12,081 nucleotides of DNA from Dunaliella salina. Taxonomy: Eukaryota > Chlorophyta > Chlorophyceae > Chlamydomonadales > Dunaliellaceae. Every line of letters begins with the position of its first letter. The first letter of the stretch is position 1. The notes under the pieces are model-generated. The model made no database searches, was not told the origin of the DNA, and worked only from the letters and a program-made list of their open reading frames with translations. Positions 1 through 7,150 of the stretch are shown here, one piece after another. A program made the translations under genes and the position numbers. The stretch is from assembly GCA_002284615.2 (NCBI GenBank), contig MU069477.1, forward strand, positions 172,818 through 184,898, in the 5' to 3' direction.

Positions 1-248
1 ATACAAAAAAAAAACATCAGCCTACACCTGGGAGCCCATAAACCCATCCACACTTGAAGAGAGCAAGCGCTAAGACCTGATACAGTGCCAATCCTCTACC
101 AAAGATGCGGGGAAAATACATTTGAAGCATGACCTCTTTCAACCACCCATGCCTCCACATCTGGCCCCTCGATGCACCCCCCCTTTGCACCTGGTAAAAA
201 AACACCCACTCCAACAGAAACATGCCTTGCATCTCACCCCTTTTCATT
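1..248. other. Left-edge intron sequence, no exon recognised
   Basis: This is expected to be intron 4 of the SNF2-like gene. On the minus strand several CCAGGTG-like strings occur near 39-24 and 194-187, resembling the exon 4 donor, but no SNF2 core motif such as the DEMGLGKT ATP-binding loop could be read in any frame. Confidence 0.4.
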
Positions 249-402
249 CATCCATTGCTGTTGCATGCCCTCCCTAAAAACATGCAAGTCCACCAACATC
301 ATGCTTTCCCTTTCATGCGAGTGCACCAACATACAGCCCTCCCTTTTATGCTAGTGCACCAATATAACGCCCTCTCTTTCATCCGCGCACACTCACACAC
401 AC
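249..402 (-). repeat. 33-bp tandem repeat abutting the donor of SNF2 intron 4
   Basis: On the plus strand, units begin at 281 (catgcaagtccaccaac), 314 (catgcgagtgcaccaac), 347 (tatgctagtgcaccaat) and 380 (catccgcgcacactcac), exactly 33 bp apart. A weaker copy lies near 249. The last unit runs into the predicted donor GTGTGTGTGAG of exon 4, so the splice-site copy is part of the array. It lies wholly in the intron as annotated, unlike the other arrays, which reach into the exon. Confidence 0.75.
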
Positions 403-643
403 CTGGCTCCTCACGCCCCCTCTTCGCCCCGCTTCCGCGCCCGCCCCTCCCCCTCTTTGCACCCGCCTGGGCTCCCTTCCTGCCCCGCCCGCTTGAGGTG
501 CTTGCAGCCCCTGCCTGCTGTGCGGCTTGCTGCTCCTGCTGCTGCTGCTTTAGGCGGCCATGCTCAGCATGGGCTGCGCTTGCTGCTGCCTGGGTTGCCT
601 GGTACTCTGCAGTGTCAGTGCCGTGGCTGTCATCCATGCCGCC
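403..643 (-). CDS. SNF2-like gene, exon 4 (Gln/Ala run and GRG-rich basic linker)
   Basis: Eighty codons plus one base start GGMDDSHGTDTAEYQATQ, pass through a Gln-rich run (LKQQQQEQQAAQQ), and end in a Gly/Arg/Lys-rich stretch (SGRGRKGAQAGAKRGRGG...KRGREEP). The acceptor is CGTCGTGCAG before 643 and the donor is CCAG|GTGTGTGTGAG at 403/402, leaving phase 1. The basic stretch resembles the GRGRK/AT-hook-like linker between the N-terminal helix and the ATPase domain of plant DDM1. The Gln run is encoded by a short CAG repeat. The first 42 nt of this exon are the exon part of the 104-bp array in intron 3. The next exon is outside the window. Confidence 0.7.
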
Positions 644-1504
644 CTGCACGACGGTTGCAGCGTGATTGTGTATGTCAGCATCACCTCAGCTGCGTGCACG
701 TATTCCCTGCGGCATCAGTGCTGCGGCTGTCCTCCATGCCGCCCTGCACGACGGTTGCAGTGTGATTGTGTATGCATCAGCATCACCTCAAACTTGCATG
801 TGAGTGTACTCTGCAGCATTAGTGCTGTGGCTGTCCTCCATGCCGCCCTGCACAACGGTTGCATTGTGATCGTGTTTGTATCAGCATCACCTCAAATTTG
901 CGTGTGAGTGCACTTGGCAGCATCAGTGCTGTGGCTGTCACCCGTGCCGCCCTGCATGATGGTTGCAGTGTGATTGTATGTGTATCAGTGTCTCCGCGTT
1001 TGCATGTGGATGTAACCTGCAACATCAATGCTGTGGCTGTTCTCCATGCCACTCTGCAGGATGGTTGCAGTGTGATTGTATGTGTACCAGTGTCTCCGCA
1101 TTTGCATGTGGATGTACTCTACAGCATCAGTGCTGCGGCTGTCCTCCATGCCACCCTGCATGTGGGGGCTGCAGCGTGATTACGTGTGTATCAATGTCAT
1201 CTCATCTGCGTGCAAGTATATCCTGCGGCATCAGTGCTGAGGCTGTCCTCCATGCCGCCCTGCACGATGGTTGAAGTGTGGTTGCATGTGTATTGGGGTC
1301 TTTGCATTTGCGTGTGAGCATACTCTGCAGTATCAGTGCTATGGCTGTCATCCAGTGTCATGGCATAAGCGTGTGAGTGTACTCTGTGGCATCAGTGCTG
1401 CGGCTGTCCTCCATGCCGCCCTGCATGACCGTTGCAGTGTGATCGTGTGGGTACCAGCGTCATCTTAGTAGCGTGTGCATGTGCGCGTGTGTGCGTGCGC
1501 GCGG

Positions 1505-1579
<75 letters not shown>

Positions 1580-4012
1580 GGGGGAGTGACTGATATCACG
1601 GCTGTCCTCCATGATGCCCCACAAGAGATCAGTGTCGTTGGCGAGTATTTCTGTGTCATTTTGGCAATGTGTGAGTGCATCAGTGCAATTGGTGAGGTGT
1701 CGGAGCTGCAGCGGACCTCCATGATTGACCTCCACCCTGCATTAGAATTGCATTGATAGATGACATGTCACAAACCTCATACAAAAAGCATGCCCAAGCT
1801 CATGCCATTGGCCTTGGCAAGCCAGGAGTGCGCTCACAAAATGCATCAGAACATGCACCCTGCGACATTATTCTGATGCGCACATAAAGCTCGAGGAAGG
1901 GGTCCTCGAAGCTGAAGAAAAGATTCCTTTCCTAAGTGAGCTGACCCGCAGCCCTCTCTACCAGCAGTGCTCCCCTGGGAAGGCCCCTAACTTCTCCACT
2001 GTTTTTCACCCACATCACTACACAGCATTGGGATATGACAGACAGGAAAAACAGAGGAGCCAGCTCCCTGAAAATTGGAACGCCAAGCATTCACAAGCCG
2101 AGTCCCCAGCAGAAAGGCCATATCCTCCAATGATCTTGGGACTTCATGAGAAACCTTTCCAATGCTTTCTTTTAATTGCCATTATCCTGCATTATTCTGA
2201 TATCTAAGGGCCGAGCCACCAGAAAAGGGCCCAAAGCTCACTGCTCCAATGCTCACAACGCCAGACCCCGCTCAACAGCTGCTCGGTCAGGAACTTGGTG
2301 TCTCAACCTCCATCCGTGCTTCACCCTGGTATTGAAGCCAACAAAAGGGGGAGACTCAAAGCTCCTTGCATCCTGTTCCCTCAGGTCCAGGCTCCGCGCA
2401 CCAGCTGCTGCGTCAGAGATTGATCTTTCAATCTCCATCCATGCTTCATTTTGGTATCGAAGCCAACAGAAGGGGAGACTCAAAGGCTCACCTCTTCCCA
2501 TCCTCACTGCGCCAGGCCCCACTCCAACTGCTCTGTCAGTAACTTGGTCTTTCAACCACCATCAATGATATCGAAGCCAACAAAGAGGAAAGACTCAAAG
2601 CTCACTGCATCCTGTTCTCTCAGCACCAGACGCTGCTCACCAGCTGCTCCGTCAGGAACTTGGTGTAGATCTCGCTCTTGTGCAGCAAGGCCTCCAGCTT
2701 GCTGAACTTGCCTGAGTCCAGAACGCCCTGAGCAGGCTCAGCTGGCTGCACAATGGATTGGGTAAGACAGGAGAGGATGCACAAGATTAGGGCAGGATAG
2801 GGTGGCACGGCTGTACCTGCAACTACAAGGGTAGCTTAGCTGGCTGCGCACAGCATCATTCAAGTTACACAGCTTGGAGTGAATGCTTGATGCGAACATG
2901 TGCACCAAGTGTGTGAGCGCATGTGTGTTTGCAGGGGGAGAGGGGGGGAAGGAGGACACTGTTGAGGGGAGGGTTGAGGATTCAAGGCTGAGTGCATTGA
3001 TGCATGCCAAGCTAGCCTATGAAAGGGGAGAGATGGACCCAGCATGGTAAGATGAGCTCAGCTTGTTGCACATGCTGCTTGGATGTTTGCCTTCACAAAA
3101 GGACATGGCTGCCCATCATCATGCCTTTTGTTGTGACTTGGCAAATTGGAAAGGCAAGTGAGGAAGAGGGTCATGCTGACAGACAGCAGCCGACCGTTTG
3201 CTGGCTCATGGGTACTCTCAAATGCAGGTACAGTGTTTTTGTTTCCTCAGAAATTGAGGCACACATGCTCGCACCTTTGCAGGAGCCTCTTTTTGCCTCT
3301 CCTCCTCAAGGCGCCGCTCCTCCTCAAGTGCATGGGCACCCAGCATCTGCACCTGGTCTTGTTCCTAAAAGAACAAGAGTGTGGGGGCAGGAGAGCGAGC
3401 ATGTGACACTGTAATTGCTTGGCATGCAGAGATGCATTGCTGGAGAGGTGCATGATTTTGAATTTGTTGTTCAGCACAGGAGTTGCCCTTTGTAGGTATT
3501 GCGGTTGCCCTGCAGGTGATGAGATATTTTTGGCCTCATCTGTCGCTTGCGGGGACCACAGATTTTCTGTCACCACCATCCTCAATGTGAGTTCCCGTGC
3601 ACAACTAACATGTTCTACATTAAGCAGCACTTGTAGAGTGCCCCGGTTAAGCCAAGCTGGTACGCTGCAGGCAGCCAAATTTGAATTGGTTGTGCTTTGA
3701 CCCAGTAACTCAGCAGCCATTCCCGCAATGTTTGTAGAGAGTAACTCTGTGTGAATGATGCATTCTTATGAGATGTGCACTCAGGGAGGGAGGCCATGGA
3801 TTTGTATGTGTACCTGCCCATTCAGTGCCCTGCTGCCTAACTCAATAGCCGGAGCACGCACCCACCAGCAAGCTCTGCGTGCTGGCTCCAGAAGAATGCA
3901 ACCTTGAGCGGTTGTTGTTCTCCTCCGCTGAATCCTGCAACGTACTTGCTCCCTCCTTCTGGGCGACCTCTTGATCCATTGGCGCAGGCTCTGGCTTGCG
4001 CGTGACTGTCAT
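403..4012 (-). CDS. SNF2-family chromatin remodeller, DDM1/HELLS-like, N-terminal part (4 exons; continues past left edge)
   Basis: Join on the minus strand: 4012-3866, 3364-3275, 2745-2641, 643-403. The 194 codons seen give an acidic/polar N-terminus, a Glu/Arg-rich segment, then KLEALLHKSEIYTKFLTEQL, then a Gln/Ala run and a Gly/Arg/Lys-rich basic stretch. Family knowledge: the segment with 'LLxKSxIYxxFL' precedes the helicase core in HELLS/LSH, DDM1 and yeast Irc5, SNF2 ATPases that move nucleosomes and support DNA methylation and silencing. The basic GRGRK-type linker is also usual there. Every internal junction is phase 0 with a GT donor and AG acceptor, which supports the exon chain. 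The ATPase motifs are not in the window, so catalytic function is inferred only. Alternatives are other SNF2 subfamilies (ISWI, INO80), whose equivalent segment reads differently. No gene symbol is given because orthology is not proven. Confidence 0.72.
602..1465 (-). repeat. ~104-bp tandem array carrying the exon 4 acceptor junction
   Basis: The plus-strand anchor gccctgca (or a one-base variant) begins at 641 (the real junction), 741, 845, 949, 1051, 1153, 1257 and 1418. Spacings are 100, 104, 104, 102, 102, 104 and 161; the last gap holds a truncated copy near 1340-1360. Each unit has about 42 nt matching the start of exon 4 (minus-strand reading GGMEDSRSTDA or close), the CAG acceptor, and about 60 nt of intron. 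All eight copies keep a CAG at the acceptor position. Two subtypes exist: proximal copies with tcagcatcacctca and distal copies with cagtgtctccgc. Confidence 0.9.
1506..1577. repeat. (TG)36 microsatellite inside intron 3
   Basis: An uninterrupted TG/GT tract of 72 bp, preceded from about 1470 by an imperfect alternating purine-pyrimidine stretch (gtgtgcatgtgcgcgtg...). It interrupts the decaying end of the 104-bp array. Such tracts can adopt Z-DNA; no coding role is seen, and the His/Thr or Cys/Val ORFs across it are artefacts. Confidence 0.97.
1578..1760 (-). repeat. Decayed outlying copies of the 104-bp unit
   Basis: Beyond the microsatellite, plus-strand cacggctgtcctccatgatg (about 1598-1617) matches the ggctgtcctccatgccgccc core of the array, and a weaker version (gcggacctccatgattgacc) lies near 1711-1730. 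They suggest the array once extended past the (TG)n tract and has eroded with distance from the exon. Confidence 0.55.
1761..2199. other. Middle of SNF2 intron 3, unique sequence
   Basis: No exon with good splice sites was recognised. A small perfect hairpin occurs at 1891-1909 (TCGAGGA, five-base loop, TCCTCGA). No transposon ends or repeats were seen between the two junction arrays. Confidence 0.5.
2200..2666 (-). repeat. ~120-bp tandem array carrying the exon 3 donor junction
   Basis: The plus-strand anchor gtcag within gctgctc-n-gtcaggaactt occurs at 2651 (the real junction), 2535, 2412 and 2286, spaced 116, 123 and 126 bp, with a partial copy to about 2200. Each unit has roughly the last 26 nt of exon 3 (minus-strand sense TKFLTEQL), the donor region, and about 90 nt of intron including plus-strand gaagccaacaaa and agactcaaagctc. 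Donor GT is kept in the real copy and in the copy at 2412 (CAGCTG|GTGCGC), but lost in the copies at 2535 (CAGTTG|GAGTGG) and 2286 (CAGCTG|TTGAGC). Confidence 0.88.
2641..2745 (-). CDS. SNF2-like gene, exon 3 (pre-helicase signature)
   Basis: Thirty-five codons start PAEPAQGVLDSGKFS and end with KLEALLHKSEIYTKFLTEQL. The acceptor is ATTGTGCAG before 2745 and the donor is CAGCTG|GTGAGC at 2641/2640, both phase 0. This is the exon that identifies the family: the leucine-rich 'LLxKSxIYxxFL' helix is typical of the DDM1/HELLS/Irc5 group. Its last 26 or so bases are included in the tandem repeat array that fills the neighbouring part of intron 3. Confidence 0.83.
2746..3274 (-). other. SNF2 intron 2 (529 nt)
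   Basis: Donor GTGCGA after exon 2 and acceptor TTGTGCAG before exon 3. Plus-strand agctggctgc at 2739-2748, which covers the acceptor, recurs near 2837 (agctggctgcgcacagc), about 98 bp away. This may be one eroded copy of the same junction-duplication type. The rest shows no array and no ORF of note. Confidence 0.55.
3275..3364 (-). CDS. SNF2-like gene, exon 2 (charged coiled-coil segment)
   Basis: Thirty codons start EQDQVQMLG and continue LEEERRLEEERQKEAPAK. The acceptor is TTCTTTTAG just before 3364 and the donor is AAG|GTGCGA at 3275/3274; both ends are phase 0. The Glu/Arg/Lys heptad-like composition predicts a helix or coiled coil. In HELLS-type remodellers a similar Glu/Arg/Lys-rich helix sits directly upstream of the LLxKSxIYxxFL motif, which here is in exon 3. 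Confidence 0.72.
3365..3865 (-). other. SNF2 intron 1 (501 nt)
   Basis: Donor GTGGGT, acceptor TTCTTTTAG. ORFs on both strands across this interval are unrecognised and probably chance. No junction array was noticed at either end. Confidence 0.5.
3866..4012 (-). CDS. SNF2-like gene, exon 1 (start codon)
   Basis: Forty-nine codons begin with MTVTRKPEPAPMDQEVAQ and end ...STQSLL. The ATG at 4012-4010 is the first in its frame: an in-frame TAA lies four codons upstream (TAA TCT AGC ATT ATC ATG). The exon ends after a CTG codon at 3866, followed by donor GTGGGT. This gives phase 0, matching the phase 0 acceptor of exon 2; a nearer GTTGCA donor would give the wrong phase. The N-terminus is polar and probably disordered. 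Exon identity rests on phase fit and position, not on a recognised domain, so it is less certain than exon 3. Confidence 0.58.
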
Positions 4013-4664
4013 GATAATGCTAGATTATAAAAATTAATTGGTCGATACGACGAAGTGCTGCACGCATTCAAATCACTAGCTTCCCTTCTTCTTCAAAAGC
4101 TGTGGAATCAGTTTGGAAATGAAAGTTTCAATAACTCAATTAAATCAGCCTGTACATAAGCTTTCAAGCGGGAAAAAGTCAACACGAGCTGTCAACAGCT
4201 GGCCCAGTAGCTAGTCTGTGCACAAAAACACCAAAATACGCATTAAGATGCTTTTATGATATCTGTACTACATTCACAGTGTCATCTAGACATTCCCTAG
4301 ACATTCCCGGAATACAACTTGTTCCCATTGGAAGCTTCTTAAGACATACATCGTGTACCCTGCTTTCCTTTCGTTTTCCTAGGTCAGACAATTAATCTTC
4401 CAGGTTAAAATTAGCTTGCACAAAACCCATTCCGTCTTCTTGCACTTTGAGACGAGTTTTTGCAGCAGCTCTGCATACTAGAAGTTTGCGCATCTTAAAG
4501 AGTGGATCTGTTGTGTGTGGTTTACGGACACATTTTTGTTCTGCTGCACTTAGGGTATGTACCTTTTGCAATAGTTTCTACGCCTTGTCGTGCACGCGTA
4601 GACTTGTAAAATGGTTTTTGAGGAATTCTTTGAAACCTGCAAACACTGCCACCAGTCCAAGTTT
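4013..4664. promoter_or_regulatory. Upstream region of the SNF2-like gene
   Basis: AT-richer than the gene, with plus-strand ttataaaaattaattgg at 4025-4041 directly upstream of the start codon. It presumably contains the 5' UTR and promoter of the minus-strand gene. A defined TATA box or start site cannot be assigned. The plus-strand ORF from 4447 has no recognisable family. Confidence 0.35.
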
Positions 4665-5640
4665 TGAGTCCAAGTTTTGGCTGATGACTTATTCTTGGGT
4701 GTTGACGGGCTTATCTACAGAGGTAGAAGCTCCTGCTTCCATGCCTTCAAAGGGCTTGGTCTTGTCACACACAAGGCCACCAAGCTTGCCCCGAAGATTC
4801 AAGCTCATTCTGCTCATTGCGCCTATAGACTTGCTAGCACCAGACCAGCTTTCGAGAAGACTTCTTCAACTCTCATAAGCAAGATCAGGGCAGGGGTATT
4901 GCCAGTAATCTATCTGATCCTCACTGGATTCTTCTATTCCATCTTTGGTGCCACGAATTGGATTCCTCTATTCCATCTTTGGTGCCACGAACTGGATTCC
5001 TCTATTCCATCTTTGGTGCCATGAACAATGTGAGGTGGTTGCCTGAACAGAAGATAGAGGACATGTGTGTAAAAACGTTCAGGTATGTTCGATCCAATGT
5101 GCAGAATACCACGGATGCCAATGCTGGAGCAAATGGAAATCCACTGGACAAGAACCACGCGGATGCGAGACCGATACGAGGAAAGTGTATCATATGAGCA
5201 GTCCTTTTCCTGTTGTACGTGCAGGCATTGGAGGTCGGGGTAGCACAAAGAAACGTATTAAGAAATGCAAAGGGGCAGGCAATGTGTGTACTTCCAAAGT
5301 ATAAGTGAAAGTCTACGCTGGGCACAGCCAGCGTGCACTCCAACTGGTCAAATGAAGCCGGCTCTTCATGCCCCCTCGACTTAAAATGCGCATGTGACTT
5401 ACGTTCCTTACACTCTTACATATTTTTATCTCAAATATTTCTGTCTCAAAATGTATCGCCTGCAGCGTGGCCCGAGTTCGGCATCCTGTCCACACTTTGA
5501 GGGTTGAGCAAGCCACTCGGGATGACACTATTTTTCCAACATGTGATCTTTGTGATGAACAGGATGACGTTCAAGATGAGCAGCATGTCATTTTCAAATG
5601 TACTCACCCTCAAGTGTTTGCAACCTTAGGGGAAACACAT
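4665..5640 (+). mobile_element. Decayed non-LTR (LINE-type) retrotransposon fragment
   Basis: Several frames together give the 3' half of a LINE ORF2. At 4677 a reading LADDLFLGVDG resembles the reverse transcriptase F/YADD box, and in the same frame GLGLVTHKATKLAPKIQAHS resembles the conserved segment after it (xYLGLxFxxxKGL), followed by ISKIRAGVLPVIYL. After a frame break, 5467-5640 reads VARVRHPVHTLRVEQATRDD and then a C-x2-C-x10-H-x4-C zinc knuckle (CDLC...QDEQHVIFKC; Cys codons at 5542, 5551 and 5599, His codon at 5584), the usual C-terminal motif of plant and algal LINEs. A TGA at 4665, frame changes and a 34-bp triplication show it is dead. The 5' part (endonuclease) was not seen. Confidence 0.62.
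4926..5027. repeat. 34-bp tandem triplication within the LINE fragment
   Basis: Units begin ggattc at 4926, 4960 and 4994, exactly 34 bp apart, with core tctattccatctttggtgcc nearly identical in all three. As 34 is not a multiple of three, each copy shifts frame, disrupting the region after the RT domain. Confidence 0.93.
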
Positions 5641-6080
5641 GTTTCGTTATTCTCTGGAAAATATTTTTCGTTATTCACCTGTCTTATCTTACTTTTTCTC
5701 CATCCTCTCAGATATATCCGTTCTTGCCTGCATCTCCCTATGTCCGTCTGGCTTCAAGCTGAATTGTTTATTATTAGTTTCATTCAAAACGGCAAAGATT
5801 CCACTTTTATTTCTTAATTTAGGTACATAATGTTCATACCATTGAATTGTGCAGCACCTCCAATGATGTACTGCTAAGGGATTGTGTGGTACTTTCAGTG
5901 CTGCACTGCTATTGGATACTCTGCTGTGGAACTGTACAGTGCTTCCAGTGCTGTGCTGCTACGGAATAGTGTGGTGCTTTCAGTGCTGCTCTGCTATTGG
6001 TTTCTTTGCTATGGACCAACATTTATTAAGGAATTGTGTGGTGTCTCGAGTACTGAGTTACTATTGCCTGTGAACACTCT
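5641..6080 (+). repeat. Repeat-rich 3' tail of the LINE fragment
   Basis: Degenerate tandem units start near 5844, 5880, 5930, 5966 and 6031, with the shared core (a)ttgtgtggt-ctttcagtgctg-actgctattgg. The 5880 and 5966 units are the most alike (86 bp apart: attgtgtggtactttcagtg against atagtgtggtgctttcagtg). Before this, 5641-5817 continues the LINE frame but is low in similarity. It is probably the 3' UTR of the element or a minisatellite grown in it. Confidence 0.55.
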
Positions 6081-6429
6081 TGTTTTGTTTGCTCACAAAC
6101 TGAGTTTTTCTCTTCTTGAGCCTTTTCTCAGAGTTGGACAACTCCCCCATATCGCTGAACATGATCTTTCCTGACTTTCTTTCTCAAATCCAACCATGCC
6201 AACCATTTTTGTTCCATAAAATATCATGTCCACCAAAAAATCATGAAAATCGGAGGTCCCCAGATCACTCTCCTGGCCTCAGATCACCCTAAAATGGCCT
6301 ACAGCTCCACCCTGGGACCCTTTTTCACTCCCAAAATTTTATGTTTATAACCCCCTTATGCGATGCTAACATCCTGCATATTCAGAAATGGGGAAAGATA
6401 AAGTCAAATATTGACCTTTTTGGCACCCC
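6081..6429. other. Intergenic stretch, nothing recognised
   Basis: AT-rich sequence between the LINE tail and the foldback element. No gene, splice pattern or repeat was recognised. Confidence 0.4.
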
Positions 6430-7150
6430 CTGTGCTGCAATTTCTCTAAGGGAAATGGCTGAAATTCTGTATCTGACCAACCACTGGGTCTTTTTACCCT
6501 ATTTTTTTTGCAATGATATTCTTTTGGTACAAGGACTTTAAATCACCAAAAATCACCCAATTTGGTGCAGTGGGTGGTCAGATATGGAGATTTGGTGGTG
6601 AAAACTAGGGTTCACGCCGCGGCTGATTAGGCATATGGGCCCCAACCTGGGACAGTAAAACCATAGCTCCTTGCACAGCTTGTAAAACAGGCTACATTTT
6701 GAAAGCACACAAAATTGTCCCAGGCTGGGGCGCACCTATGCTGGAAGCATATTTAAAACACCCCTTTTTGGGGGGGAGTTGTCCAGCTCTGGCCTTTTCT
6801 CAGTGTGTTTCTATTACATAAGAGCTGAGCAGCCAAACTTGATGGCTGAAGGCTTAATTCCCATTGTAAGCTTGAAGTGTTCATAATTGAGAAGGTCCTA
6901 GCTCTCTTTTGCCCTGGAGTACGAGGCTCACCAGTTGAGGAGACCATGCCTACTAGGTGTTAACCGCGACTTGAACCCTAGTTTTCACCGCCAAATCTCC
7001 ATATCTAACCACACACTGCACCAAATTGGGTAATTTCTGGTGATTTAGAGTCCTTGTAACAAAATGCCATTGCAAAAAAAATTGAAGCGAAAAGACTCAG
7101 CAGTTGGCTTTTAATAGCGATTTCAGCCAATTTTCCTTAGAAAGCACAGA
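6430..7150. mobile_element. Foldback (long inverted repeat) element
   Basis: A left arm (about 6430-6638) and a right arm (about 6944-7150) are inverted copies of about 200 bp each. Matching blocks include atatggagatttgg-ggtgaaaactagggttca on the left and its complement tgaaccctagttttcaccgc at 6972-6991. Others are cccaatttggtgcagtg against cactgcaccaaattggg, and ggctgaaat against atttcagcc. A central spacer of about 305 bp has its own inverted repeat. No transposase ORF was seen, so this is a non-autonomous foldback/MITE-like element. Divergence of the arms suggests age, and no clear target duplication was found. Confidence 0.8.
6639..6731. repeat. Inverted repeat inside the foldback spacer
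   Basis: gccccaacctgggaca at 6639-6654 and tgtcccaggctggggc at 6716-6731 are inverted, 15 of 16 bases matching, with a 61-base loop. It begins exactly where the left foldback arm ends. Confidence 0.82.

Noticed and set aside
602..1465. CRISPR array
   Set aside because: Whole units are similar with no unique spacers, units are about 104 bp, and the context is a eukaryotic intron.
457..1468. Plus-strand Cys-rich ORFs across the 104-bp array
   Set aside because: They are antisense to the exon 4 copies and arise from the repeat; the minus-strand reading fits splice sites and the SNF2-like protein.
1460..1756. ORFs on both strands across the (TG)n tract (poly Cys-Val or Thr-His)
   Set aside because: They are translations of a dinucleotide repeat; no stop can occur in it, so the ORFs are artefacts.
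1891..1909. Small perfect hairpin as a terminator
   Set aside because: Only seven base pairs, no T-run, inside a eukaryotic intron; probably chance.
3247..3720. 157-codon minus-strand ORF
   Set aside because: It is in a different frame from exon 2 at 3275-3364, which has good splice sites and fits the SNF2-like protein.
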